Shown piece by piece: positions 5,870 to 12,297 of a stretch of 12,297 nucleotides of DNA. The notes below the pieces were generated by a model. That model saw only the letters and a program-made list of their open reading frames with translations, searched no databases and was not told where the DNA came from. This DNA is from DASVXQ01 sp036392615 (lineage in GTDB: Bacteria > Actinomycetota > CALGFH01): contig DASVXQ010000169.1 of the NCBI GenBank assembly GCA_036392615.1, forward strand, positions 1 to 12,297. Reading direction: 5' to 3'. Every line of letters starts with the position of its first letter. Position 1 is the first letter of the stretch. The position numbers were made by a program, and so were the translations under genes.

Positions 5870-5876
5870 GTAACGT
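5848..5876 (+). promoter_or_regulatory. Putative padR-exporter promoter, possibly leaderless
   Basis: TTGCAT (5848-5853) and TAACGT (5871-5876) are 17 bases apart. The -10 ends 8 bases before the ATG at 5885, so the transcript could start at the start codon itself, a common arrangement in actinobacteria. The right operator arm lies inside the spacer, which fits repression. Confidence 0.45.
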
Positions 5877-5884
5877 GCGTGCGC

Positions 5885-6439
5885 ATGAACGCCGCCAAGC
5901 TCTCCCCGGGCGCCCACGCGGTGCTCGGCCTGCTCTCCCGCGAGCCAACCTCGGGCTACGAGCTCGGCTCGCTCGCCGAGCGGACGATCGGCCACTTCTG
6001 GCCGATCACCCGCGCCCACATCTACGCCGAGCTGGGCCGCCTGGAGGACGCCGGCCTGGTCACCGCCACCGAGGTCAGCCAGCATGGCCGGCCGGACAAG
6101 CGCGTCTACGCCATCACCGAGGCCGGCGAGCGCGTGCTCGACGACTGGCTGGCCAGCGCCGACCTCGGCGACGAGCGGCGCCGCAACCCCCTGCTGCTCA
6201 AGGTCTTCTTCGGCGACCGCATGTCGCCCGAGCGGCTCGCCGGGCTGCTCGCCGCCCAGCGGGCCCGCTGCGAGGCCAACCGCGCCCGCTACGCGGCGGT
6301 CGTCGCTGAGCTGGAGGACGACCCGAGCGCGGTGATGCGGCGCGCCACCGCGCTGTACGGGGTGCGCTGCGCCGAGTCCCAGCTCGCCTGGCTCGACGAG
6401 GTCGAGCCGCTGATCGCACCGGCCGTCCGGGAGGCCTGA
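5885..6439 (+). CDS. PadR-family transcriptional regulator
   Basis: A 184-residue regulator. The N-terminal winged helix (about 8-85) has the PadR hallmark LLSREPTSGYEL (16-27), the helix FWPITRAHIYAELGRLEDAGLV (38-59 region), and the wing RPDKRVYAITEAGERVLDDWL. A C-terminal helical dimerisation domain (about 98-184) follows, as in PadR family members with a VirA-like alpha C-domain. PadR proteins typically repress an adjacent transporter and are released by a small toxic ligand. The ATG at 5885 is preferred; GTG at 5879 is in frame and possible. No ribosome site precedes it, consistent with a leaderless message. The stop TGA overlaps the exporter ATG by one base (TGATG), so both are co-translated. 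A large inverted repeat just upstream is the likely binding site. Confidence 0.92.
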   Translation: MNAAKLSPGAHAVLGLLSREPTSGYELGSLAERTIGHFWPITRAHIYAELGRLEDAGLVTATEVSQHGRPDKRVYAITEAGERVLDDWLASADLGDERRRNPLLLKVFFGDRMSPERLAGLLAAQRARCEANRARYAAVVAELEDDPSAVMRRATALYGVRCAESQLAWLDEVEPLIAPAVREA

Positions 6440-7956
6440 TGTTCAAGGAGAACCGCAGGACGAAGCTGCTCACGCTGACGCTGAGCTGCTTCGGCCTGTT
6501 CATGGTGCTGCTCGACGTCACCATCGTGAACAACGCGCTGCCGGCGATCCAACGCAACCTCGACACCAGCCTGTCGGGGCTGCAGTGGATCATCGACGCC
6601 TACACGCTGGTGTTCGCCACGCTGCTGCTGACCGCCGGCGCGCTGAGCGACCGCCAGGGGCGCAAGCGCTGGTTCATGATCGGGCTGGCGGTGTTCACCA
6701 TCGGCTCCGCGCTCTGCGGCCTGGCGCCCAACGAGGGCGTGCTGGTGGCCTCGCGCGCGCTCCAGGCCGCCGGCGGCGCCGCGCTGTCGCCGGCCAGCCT
6801 GGCGCTGCTCACCGGCGCCTTCCCCGACCCCCGCGAGCGCGCCCAGGCGATCGGCATCTGGTCGGGCATCTCCGGGCTCAGCCTGGCGGCCGGGCCGCTG
6901 ATCGGCGGCGCGCTGGTCGACGGGCCGGGCTGGCGCTGGGTGTTCTTCGTCAACCTGCCGGTCGGCGTGATCGCCTTCCTGGCGGCCGCGCGCTTCCTGG
7001 TCGAGTCGGTCAACCCGCATCCGCGCCGGCTCGACCTGCCCGGCCAGGCGCTGGCCATCGTGACCCTCGGCTCGCTGGTCTACGCGCTGATCGAGGGCGG
7101 CACCAAGGGCTGGACCTCGCCGCTGATCCTGTCGATGTTCGCGCTGGCGGCGGTGGCCTTCACCGCCCTGCTGGTCGCCGAGTCGCGCCGGCCGCAACCC
7201 ATGATCGAGCTGCGCTTCTTCCGCTCGCCGCCGTTCTCGGGGACCAACCTGGTCGCCTTCCTCACGTTCTTCGCGCTGCTCGGCTTCACCTTCTTCAACA
7301 CCCTCTACTTCCAGGAGATCCGCGGCTACTCGGCGTTCGGCGCCGGCCTGCTCAGCCTGCCGGCGACCCTGGCGATCGTGGTGGTCGCGCCGCTGGCCGG
7401 ACGGTTCGCCGCCGCGCGCGGCCCCGGGTTGCCGATCGCCGTCGGCACCGCCCTGGCGGGCACCGGCATCCTGTCGCTCACCGGGCTCGGCCTCGCCACG
7501 CCCTACAGCCACATCTGGTGGTCGATCGCGCTGTTCGGCGTCGGGCTCGGCCTGGTCACCGCGCCGATGGCGGCCGCGGCCGTGGCCGGGATGCCGCCGT
7601 CGCAGGCCGGCGTGGCCTCGGCGATCCTCAACACCAGCCGGCAGGTCGGCGGCGCGGTGGGGATCGCCCTGCTGGGCGCGATCTTCTCGAACCGCTTCCG
7701 CGCCGCGCTGCCGTCGTCGCTGGGCGCCTCGGCCAGCGGCGGCAGCGGCGGCTTCCAGGCGCCCGCCAACCCCGGCCTGCGGCGGGTCATCGGCGACGCC
7801 TTCGTGTCCGCCCTGCACGCCGGCTACCTCGGCGCCGGCCTGGCGCTGCTCACCGCCACCGTCCTGGCGGTCACCCTGCTCGGCGCGTTCCGCCGCCCGC
7901 GTCCTGCCACCGCTCCCTCGCCCGAGACCGAGGTCGCCGGCTCCCGCCGCGGCTGA
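6439..7956 (+). CDS. MFS multidrug exporter, DHA2 (14-helix, EmrB/QacA) type
   Basis: A 505-residue membrane protein with about 14 hydrophobic helices, the usual length for the DHA2 drug:H+ antiporter family. Motif D1 is seen as LDVTIVNNALPAIQ (25-38), motif A as GALSDRQGRKRW (67-78) and the antiporter motif C as GLSLAAGPLIGG (146-157), followed by GWRWVFFVNLPVG (164-176). Expected role is proton-driven export of drugs or a hydrophobic metabolite from the cytoplasmic membrane. A Gly/Ser-rich loop (about 427-440) precedes the last helix. It overlaps padR by one base with GGGAGG upstream of its ATG, so expression is tied to the regulator. The actual substrate is unknown; the nearby SnoaL-like gene hints at a polyketide-like compound but does not prove it. 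Confidence 0.93.
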   Translation: MFKENRRTKLLTLTLSCFGLFMVLLDVTIVNNALPAIQRNLDTSLSGLQWIIDAYTLVFATLLLTAGALSDRQGRKRWFMIGLAVFTIGSALCGLAPNEGVLVASRALQAAGGAALSPASLALLTGAFPDPRERAQAIGIWSGISGLSLAAGPLIGGALVDGPGWRWVFFVNLPVGVIAFLAAARFLVESVNPHPRRLDLPGQALAIVTLGSLVYALIEGGTKGWTSPLILSMFALAAVAFTALLVAESRRPQPMIELRFFRSPPFSGTNLVAFLTFFALLGFTFFNTLYFQEIRGYSAFGAGLLSLPATLAIVVVAPLAGRFAAARGPGLPIAVGTALAGTGILSLTGLGLATPYSHIWWSIALFGVGLGLVTAPMAAAAVAGMPPSQAGVASAILNTSRQVGGAVGIALLGAIFSNRFRAALPSSLGASASGGSGGFQAPANPGLRRVIGDAFVSALHAGYLGAGLALLTATVLAVTLLGAFRRPRPATAPSPETEVAGSRRG

Positions 7957-7981
7957 GCTGCGCCGAGGCTTCCGCGCGCTT

Positions 7982-8006
7982 CGCGGGGGTCGCCAGCTCC
8001 CCCGCG
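7982..8006. terminator. Shared hairpin between convergent exporter and oxidoreductase genes
   Basis: CGCGGGGG (7982-7989) and CCCCCGCG (7999-8006) form a perfect 8-bp stem with a 9-base loop, 26 bases after the exporter stop and 14 bases after the oxidoreductase stop on the other strand. It could stop transcription from both sides; there is no U-run. Confidence 0.5.
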
Positions 8007-8019
8007 GCCGAGCCCGGGC

Positions 8020-8901
8020 TCAGGCGCGGGCTTCGCGCAGCAGGTCGTGCGCGCGCCTGGGGTCGCTCGCGTCGGTCCAGGGCGTGTCGACCACCACCTC
8101 GTCGACCCCCGCGGCGGCGCAGGCCGGCAGCGCGGCGGCCACCTCCTCCAGGCGCTGGGCCGCGCCGACCAGGCGCAGCACGACCTGGAGCGCCTCGGGA
8201 TCGCGGCCGGCCGAGCCGGCGGCGCGACGCATCGCCTCGGCGCAGCCGGCGATCTCCTCGAGATCGATGCCGCCGACCGCCTGGTGGGCGATCCAGCCGT
8301 CCCCGAGCCTGCCGGCGCGGCGCAACGCGGCGGGGCTGTGGCCACCGACCAGGATCGGTGGCGGGCGCCGCGGCGCCGGCAGGCACAGCACGCCGGCGGG
8401 CAGCCGGTAGTGCTCGCCCTCGAAGGGCGACGGCCGGCCGCTCCAGCAGGCGCGCAGCAGGTGGATCCACTCGTCGAGCCGGCCGCCGCGGGTCTCGAAC
8501 GGCACGTTCAGCGCCTCGAACTCCTCCCGCAGCCAGCCGGCGCCGACGCCGAGTCCGGCGCGGCCGCCCGAGAGCACGTCGATGCTGGCGATCTGCTTGG
8601 CCAGCTCGACCGGGTGGCGCAGCGGCAGCACCAGCACGGCCACGTTGAGGCTCGCCCGCGAGGTGGCGGCGGCGGTCATCGCCAGCGCCACGATCGCGTC
8701 GTACCAGGGCAGGTCGGTCGGCCAGGTGGGCCTGCCGTCGGCCGCGTACGGGTAGCGGCTGGCGATCCGCTCGGGCATCACCAGGTGGTCGCTCAGCCAC
8801 AGGCCGTCGAAGCCGGCCCGCTCCAGCGCCGCCGCCATCTGCCCGATGCCGAGCTCGGCGGGCAGGCTGCCGCTGCTCGGAACCTTGGCGCTGATCCGCA
8901 T
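8020..8901 (-). CDS. LLM-class (luciferase-like) flavin/F420-dependent oxidoreductase
   Basis: A 293-residue TIM-barrel enzyme of the bacterial luciferase-like family, near the usual 280-340. Visible blocks are MAAALERAGFDGLWLSDHLVMP (22-43 in pieces), RHPVELAKQIASIDVLSGGR (95-114), GLGVGAGWLREEFEALNVPF (117-136), the helix RLDEWIHLLRACWSG, and PPPILVGGHSPAALRRAGRLGDGWI (180-204). This set is typical of the TIGR03619-like F420-dependent subgroup common in actinobacteria. The reaction is hydride transfer using F420H2 or FMN; substrate unknown. ATG at 8899-8901 lies 11 bases after the stop of the aminotransferase, so the two form an operon with this gene second. The ribosome site is modest (GGTGG). 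FMN- versus F420-dependence cannot be settled from sequence by eye. Confidence 0.9.
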   Translation of the reverse strand: MRISAKVPSSGSLPAELGIGQMAAALERAGFDGLWLSDHLVMPERIASRYPYAADGRPTWPTDLPWYDAIVALAMTAAATSRASLNVAVLVLPLRHPVELAKQIASIDVLSGGRAGLGVGAGWLREEFEALNVPFETRGGRLDEWIHLLRACWSGRPSPFEGEHYRLPAGVLCLPAPRRPPPILVGGHSPAALRRAGRLGDGWIAHQAVGGIDLEEIAGCAEAMRRAAGSAGRDPEALQVVLRLVGAAQRLEEVAAALPACAAAGVDEVVVDTPWTDASDPRRAHDLLREARA

Positions 8902-8912
8902 GGCCACCGGGC

Positions 8913-10088
8913 TCAGGCGGCGCCGTCGACCCGCAGGCTGGCGCCGCCGCCGGTGGCGCGGTACCAGGCGACCACCCGCTCGACCGCCTCGCTGAGCACC
9001 TCCTCGCTGGAGGCCAGCGACAGGCGTGTGTGGCTGCGGGCGACCTCGCCGAAGGCGGTGCCGGGCGCGGTGGCCACGCCGTGCTCCACCAGGTCGAGCG
9101 CGGCCAGCCGGCCGTCCACGCCCGGCGCGAACGGCAGCATGAGGTAGAAGGCGCCACAGGGCGGCGGCACCTCGATGCCGGCCTTGCCGAGCAGCGTCAC
9201 CACCAGGTCGCGGCGGCGCCGGTAGGCGTCGCGCATCTCCCCCACGCAGTCCTGCGGTCCCTCCAGCGCGGCCAGCGCCGCCGCCTGGCTGACCGCCGAG
9301 ACGCAGGAGACCAGCGGCTCCTGGACGGTCCACAGCGTCGGCGCGAGCCAGCTCGGCGCCGCCACGTAGCCGACCCGCCAACCGGTCATCGCGTAGGTCT
9401 TGGAGAAGCTGTAGAGACCGACCACCCGCTCGGGGTCCAGGCTGGCCGCGTCGGCCGCCGCGCCCTCGAAGATCAGCTGGTCGTAGACCTCGTCGGCCAG
9501 CACCACCAGGTCGTGCCGCGTGGCCAGCTCCAGCAGCCCGGCGACCAGCTCGGGCGGGTACACGGCGCCGGACGGGTTGGCGGGACTGTTGAGCACCAGC
9601 ACCCGGGCCCGCGGGCCCACCAGCCGCTCCAGCTCGGCGACGTCCGGCAGGAAACCGCGCTCCGGCGGCGTCGGGTAGCGGACCGGGACGGCGCCGTGCA
9701 GCAGCGCGAGCATCTCGTAGTTGGGCCAGGCCGGGTCGGGGATCAGCACCTCGTCGCCCGGCTCCAGCAGCGCCGCCAGCACCGCGGAGCAGCCCTGGAC
9801 GGCGCCCTGCGAGACGATCACCCGGTCGGGTGGGCAGCGCAGCCGGTTGACGCGCTCCAGCTTGGCACTGATCGCCTCGCGCAGCTGGAGCGTGCCGACG
9901 CTCTGGGTGTAGCCGGTGCCCGCCATGGCGGCCCGGTGCGCGGCCTCGACGATGTGCGCGGGGGTGCGGAACCCCGGCTCGCCGATCTCCAGCCGCAGCA
10001 CGTCGGCGCCGCCGGCGACCACCAGGTTGACGATCTCGCGGATCCCCGAGCCAGGGACTCTGGCCGCGGTCGGGCTGGCTGCCGGCAT
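8913..10088 (-). CDS. Class I/II PLP-dependent aminotransferase (fold type I)
   Basis: A 391-residue aminotransferase, typical length. The full catalytic set is present: the N-terminal IGEPGF (35-40), Y60 for substrate/PLP, Asn171 in NPSG, Asp199 and Tyr202 in DEVY, the PLP-binding lysine K230 in SFSKTYAMTGWR, Arg238, and the carboxylate-binding Arg355 in HTRLSLA. This pattern is that of aspartate/aromatic/alanine-type transaminases (AspC-PatA-like). It moves an amino group between an amino acid and a 2-oxoacid in the cytoplasm; specificity is not resolvable. ATG at 10086-10088 with GAGGTG 5 bases upstream is a clear start; an in-frame extension upstream has no support. It is the first gene of an operon with the LLM oxidoreductase and divergent from the SufR-like regulator. 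Confidence 0.93.
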   Translation of the reverse strand: MPAASPTAARVPGSGIREIVNLVVAGGADVLRLEIGEPGFRTPAHIVEAAHRAAMAGTGYTQSVGTLQLREAISAKLERVNRLRCPPDRVIVSQGAVQGCSAVLAALLEPGDEVLIPDPAWPNYEMLALLHGAVPVRYPTPPERGFLPDVAELERLVGPRARVLVLNSPANPSGAVYPPELVAGLLELATRHDLVVLADEVYDQLIFEGAAADAASLDPERVVGLYSFSKTYAMTGWRVGYVAAPSWLAPTLWTVQEPLVSCVSAVSQAAALAALEGPQDCVGEMRDAYRRRRDLVVTLLGKAGIEVPPPCGAFYLMLPFAPGVDGRLAALDLVEHGVATAPGTAFGEVARSHTRLSLASSEEVLSEAVERVVAWYRATGGGASLRVDGAA

Positions 10089-10162
10089 GTCCCCACCTCG
10101 GACGGCGCGCCGTGCGCCGATCTGGCACAGTCGCGCAATGGCGAACGGGCGTTCCATTCCGG

Positions 10163-10192
10163 AGCCTATGGAGGCATTCGCTGGCGAGTCAA
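10163..10192 (-). promoter_or_regulatory. Putative aminotransferase operon promoter
   Basis: On the minus strand TTGACT (plus 10187-10192) and TAGGCT (plus 10163-10168) are 18 bases apart. The predicted start lies about 65-70 bases before the ATG at 10088. A small inverted repeat, GCCT-N4-AGGC, spans the -10. Confidence 0.45.
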
Positions 10193-10199
10193 GCAAAGC

Positions 10200-10250
10200 G
10201 GTCGCCGGCGCAGGCCGGCATGCGCCGGTGGCCTGGAAGGCTGTAGCCTT
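10200..10250. promoter_or_regulatory. Hairpin and 14-bp palindrome upstream of the SufR-like gene
   Basis: CCGGCGCA (10205-10212) and TGCGCCGG (10221-10228) form a perfect 8-bp inverted repeat, extendable outward with wobble pairs to 10200-10233. Immediately after it, AAGGCT-GT-AGCCTT (10237-10250) is a perfect 14-bp palindrome. It lies in the divergent region with the aminotransferase and is a candidate operator for the SufR-like protein. It does not match the operator patterns I recall for cyanobacterial or mycobacterial SufR. Confidence 0.4.
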
Positions 10251-10325
10251 GCCTCGAGAGGGCCCGACCTGCTCATTCGCGGCGAGCGGCCCATCAGCAA
10301 TGTTCCACAGCGCATCGGAGCCAGC

Positions 10326-11051
10326 GTGACAGAGCCAGCTCCCAGCCCCCCCTCGACCAAGCGCACGGTCCTCGAGCTGATCAAGCGGAACGGACCGCAG
10401 ACCGTCGCGCAGTTGTCCGAGGCGCTCGACCTGACCGGGCCGGCCGTCCGGCGTCATCTGGAGACGCTCGAGGCCGAGGGCCTGGTGGCGCAGACCACCC
10501 GGGCGATCGGCCGCGGACGGCCCGCGCACCTGTACGCCCTCACCGAGGCCGGGCACGACCTCTTCCCGCGCAACTACGACCAGCTCGCCTCCCAGCTGCT
10601 GGACGCGGTCGCCTGCCAGCTCGGCGAGGAGGGCGTGGAGCGGATGTTCGCCCACCGGCAGCGCATCCTGGCCGAGCGCTACGCCGGCCGGACCAGCGGC
10701 CGCGAGCTGCCCGAGCTGGCCGGCGAGCTGGCCGCCATCCAGGACGAGAACGGCTACATGGCCGAGTGGCAGCCCGCCGGTGAGCGGCGCTTCATGGTGC
10801 GCGAGCACAACTGCGCGATCGCCAAGGTCGCCGGCGCGCACCCCAGCGCCTGCGCCTACGAGCTCGCCCTGTTCCGGCAGCTCGCCGGGCCGGGCGTCGA
10901 GGTCGACCGGGTCGCCCACATGCAGGCCGGCGACCTGGAGTGCGCCTACGTGCTGCGCAGCCGCGTCGAGGCGAAGGCGTCACAGGCCAACGGCGAGGCG
11001 GGACCGGACGGCAATGGCGGGCGGGCTGGCGGGCACGACCAAGGGCGCTGA
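10326..11051 (+). CDS. SufR-like winged-helix Fe-S-sensing transcriptional regulator
   Basis: A 241-residue regulator. An N-terminal winged helix (about 9-80: TKRTVLELIKRNGPQTVAQL, LTGPAVRRHLETLEAEGLV, wing RGRPAHLYALTEAGHDLFP) is followed by a helical linker and a C-terminal block with HNCAIAKVAG, SACAYELALFRQL and DLECAYVL. Cys163, Cys176 and Cys206 are in the positions (C-x12-C-x29-C) of the cysteines that bind the Fe-S cluster in SufR repressors of the suf operon. It should sense Fe-S or redox state. The tail after 212 is Gly/Ala-rich and likely disordered. GTG at 10326 is chosen for GGAG 5 bases upstream. Unlike typical SufR genes it is not beside sufBCD in this window; instead DUF3866 follows by 6 bases. 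A related ArsR/DeoR-type regulator for other targets is possible. Confidence 0.85.
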   Translation: MTEPAPSPPSTKRTVLELIKRNGPQTVAQLSEALDLTGPAVRRHLETLEAEGLVAQTTRAIGRGRPAHLYALTEAGHDLFPRNYDQLASQLLDAVACQLGEEGVERMFAHRQRILAERYAGRTSGRELPELAGELAAIQDENGYMAEWQPAGERRFMVREHNCAIAKVAGAHPSACAYELALFRQLAGPGVEVDRVAHMQAGDLECAYVLRSRVEAKASQANGEAGPDGNGGRAGGHDQGR

Positions 11052-11057
11052 GCCGGC

Positions 11058-12245
11058 GTGATCCGCGTCCGCCATGGCCGGGTGACGGCGATCCTGCGGC
11101 GCAGGCCCGGCGCGACCGAGGCGTCGGTGGCGGTCGAGCCCGAGGGCGACGACGCGCGCGCGGTCGGCTACGACGACCTGGTCGGGCCGCTGGAGGTCGG
11201 CGACCGGGTGGTGCTGAACACCACCGCGGTCGCGCTCGGGCTTGGCACCGGCGGCTTCCACCTGGTGATGGCGCGGCTCGACCGCGACCGCGACGACCCC
11301 GGCCCCGGCCACGTGATCAAGGCCCGCTACACCCCCGCCCAGGTGCGGGTGCTGGCCGTCGAGGAGGAGGCCAGCCCGCACCGCGCGGCGGTCGAGTCGG
11401 TGGTCGAGCTGGGCGGGCTGCCGGTGGTCTGCGCCGAGCTACACTCCATGGTCCCGGTGGTCGCGGCGGCGGCCAGGGCGGCGGCGCCGGACGCGCGGGT
11501 CGCCTACGTGATGACCGACGGGGCGGCGCTGCCGCTGGCGTTCTCGCGGCTGGCGGGCGAGCTGCGCGCCAGCGGGCTGGTCGACGGGACCGTCACCGCC
11601 GGGCAGGCGTTCGGCGGCGACCTCGAGGCGGTCACGCTGCACTCCGCCCTGGTGGCGGCGCGCGAGGTGCTCGGCGCCGCGGTGGTGGTGGTCGCCCAGG
11701 GCCCCGGCGGCGCCGGCACCGGCACCGCGCTCGGCTACTCGGGCGTCCAGATGGCCGAGGCGGTCAACGCGGCCGGCGCGCTCGGCGGCCGGCCGGTCGC
11801 CTGCCTGCGCATGTCCAGCGCGGACGCCCGCGAGCGGCACCGCGGGGTCAGCCACCACAGCCTAACCGCGCTCGGCAGGCTGGCGCTCGCCCGCGCCAGC
11901 GTGGCCGTCCCGGTGCTGGACGACCCCGAGCTGGCCGCCCACGTCGCCGCGCAGCTCGAGGCCGCCGGGGTCGCCGCGCGCCACCGGCTGGTGCCGGTGG
12001 AGCCGCCGAGCCCAGGCAAGCTCCTGGCCACCTGGGGCCTGCGGGTGCGCACCATGGGCCGCGGCCCCGACGACGACCCGGTGTTCTTCGCGGCCGCGGC
12101 CGCGGCCGGCACCTTGGCGGGCCAGCTCGCCGCCGGGGAGGTCGGGGGCGAGGCGGCACGCGCCGCCGAGGAGCCCAACGCCGCCAGGGCTCCCGCTCCC
12201 GCGGAGCCTCACAGCGCCGACGAGGCCGCGGAGGGGCGGGCGTGA
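11058..12245 (+). CDS. DUF3866 family protein
   Basis: A 395-residue protein that matches the actinobacterial DUF3866 family from its landmarks: LEVGDRVVLNTTAVALGLGTGG (45-66), GHVIKARYTPAQ (84-95), a central AQGPGGAGTGTALGYSGVQ stretch, and RERHRGVSHHSLTALG. The N terminus reads as a small beta domain (about 1-75), the middle as Rossmann-like alternating helices and strands. The function of the family is unknown to me; no catalytic residues are established. The last 30 residues are Ala/Glu/Pro-rich and probably disordered. It begins with GTG 6 bases after the SufR-like stop, so it is co-transcribed with it, and its stop (TGA) overlaps the next GTG by four bases (GTGA). No membrane segment or signal peptide is apparent. 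Confidence 0.85.
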   Translation: MIRVRHGRVTAILRRRPGATEASVAVEPEGDDARAVGYDDLVGPLEVGDRVVLNTTAVALGLGTGGFHLVMARLDRDRDDPGPGHVIKARYTPAQVRVLAVEEEASPHRAAVESVVELGGLPVVCAELHSMVPVVAAAARAAAPDARVAYVMTDGAALPLAFSRLAGELRASGLVDGTVTAGQAFGGDLEAVTLHSALVAAREVLGAAVVVVAQGPGGAGTGTALGYSGVQMAEAVNAAGALGGRPVACLRMSSADARERHRGVSHHSLTALGRLALARASVAVPVLDDPELAAHVAAQLEAAGVAARHRLVPVEPPSPGKLLATWGLRVRTMGRGPDDDPVFFAAAAAAGTLAGQLAAGEVGGEAARAAEEPNAARAPAPAEPHSADEAAEGRA

Positions 12246-12297
12246 CCGCGGCGAGCAGGGACGACGCGCGGGTGCCGGCGACCGGCACGGGGGGCGG
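12242..12297 (+). CDS. Start of a further gene, cut by the window end
   Basis: A GTG at 12242 sits in a GTGA overlap with the stop of the DUF3866 gene and has GAGGGG upstream. The open frame runs to the window edge and reads MTAASRDDARVPATGTGG. Too short to assign a family; the layout says it belongs to the same operon as the SufR-like and DUF3866 genes. Confidence 0.55.
   Translation, partial: MTAASRDDARVPATGTGG

Noticed and set aside
6585..8648. 687-residue plus-strand frame across the exporter and into the oxidoreductase
   Set aside because: Arg/Pro/Ala-rich shadow in another frame of the exporter gene; no recognisable domain.
8020..10128. Single 702-residue minus-strand fusion ending in the oxidoreductase
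   Set aside because: The upstream part is the wrong frame of the aminotransferase gene. The oxidoreductase has its own ATG at 8901, 11 bases after the aminotransferase stop.
10251..10325. Housekeeping promoter just before the SufR-like gene
   Set aside because: TTGCCT at 10249 has only a 2-of-6 -10 at the right spacing, and other pairs were no better.

Overview
The window is bacterial chromosomal DNA of very high GC content with dense, short-spaced genes, several GTG starts, and strong GGAGG-type ribosome binding sites. A DivIVA-like coiled-coil protein, a SufR-like Fe-S regulator, a DUF3866 protein and an F420-type luciferase-like oxidoreductase together suggest an actinobacterium (Actinomycetota). 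The lineage is inferred from gene content and base composition only. I see no rRNA, tRNA, transposase, phage gene, CRISPR array or toxin-antitoxin pair. No gap between genes exceeds about 240 bases.

Left third (1-4240): a minus-strand DivIVA-like coiled-coil gene (64-798) lies downstream of a tight two-gene minus-strand operon, patatin-like lipase (2007-2864) then PlsC-type acyltransferase (938-2002). The operon looks like a lipid deacylation/reacylation unit. A short-chain dehydrogenase (2986-3762, plus) is divergent from the patatin gene and convergent with an unrecognised 154-residue membrane-anchored protein (3775-4239, minus).

Middle (4240-8010): bioY, the biotin-binding subunit of an ECF transporter (4470-5072, minus), has a long structured leader with two mutually exclusive GC hairpins and a strongly C-rich transcript stretch. 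Upstream is a SnoaL/NTF2-like gene (5258-5677, minus). About 200 bp of degenerate short tandem repeats plus a near-perfect 18-bp-arm inverted repeat separate it from a divergent padR regulator (5885-6439, plus). padR overlaps a 14-helix DHA2-type drug exporter (6439-7956) by one base, so this looks like a self-regulated efflux unit.

Right third (8011-12297): a minus-strand pair, class I/II PLP aminotransferase (8913-10088) then LLM-class oxidoreductase (8020-8901), is convergent with the exporter across a GC-rich hairpin. Divergent from the aminotransferase is a plus-strand cluster: a SufR-like winged-helix regulator with three C-terminal cysteines (10326-11051), a DUF3866 protein (11058-12245), and the first codons of another gene (from 12242) that overlaps it by four bases. 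No suf genes are visible beside the SufR-like gene.

Most genes belong to known families, and I did not find a clear new multi-gene system. The points most worth checking are the PadR operator and its repeat array, the bioY leader, the SufR-like/DUF3866 pairing, the lipase-acyltransferase operon, and the unrecognised membrane protein.
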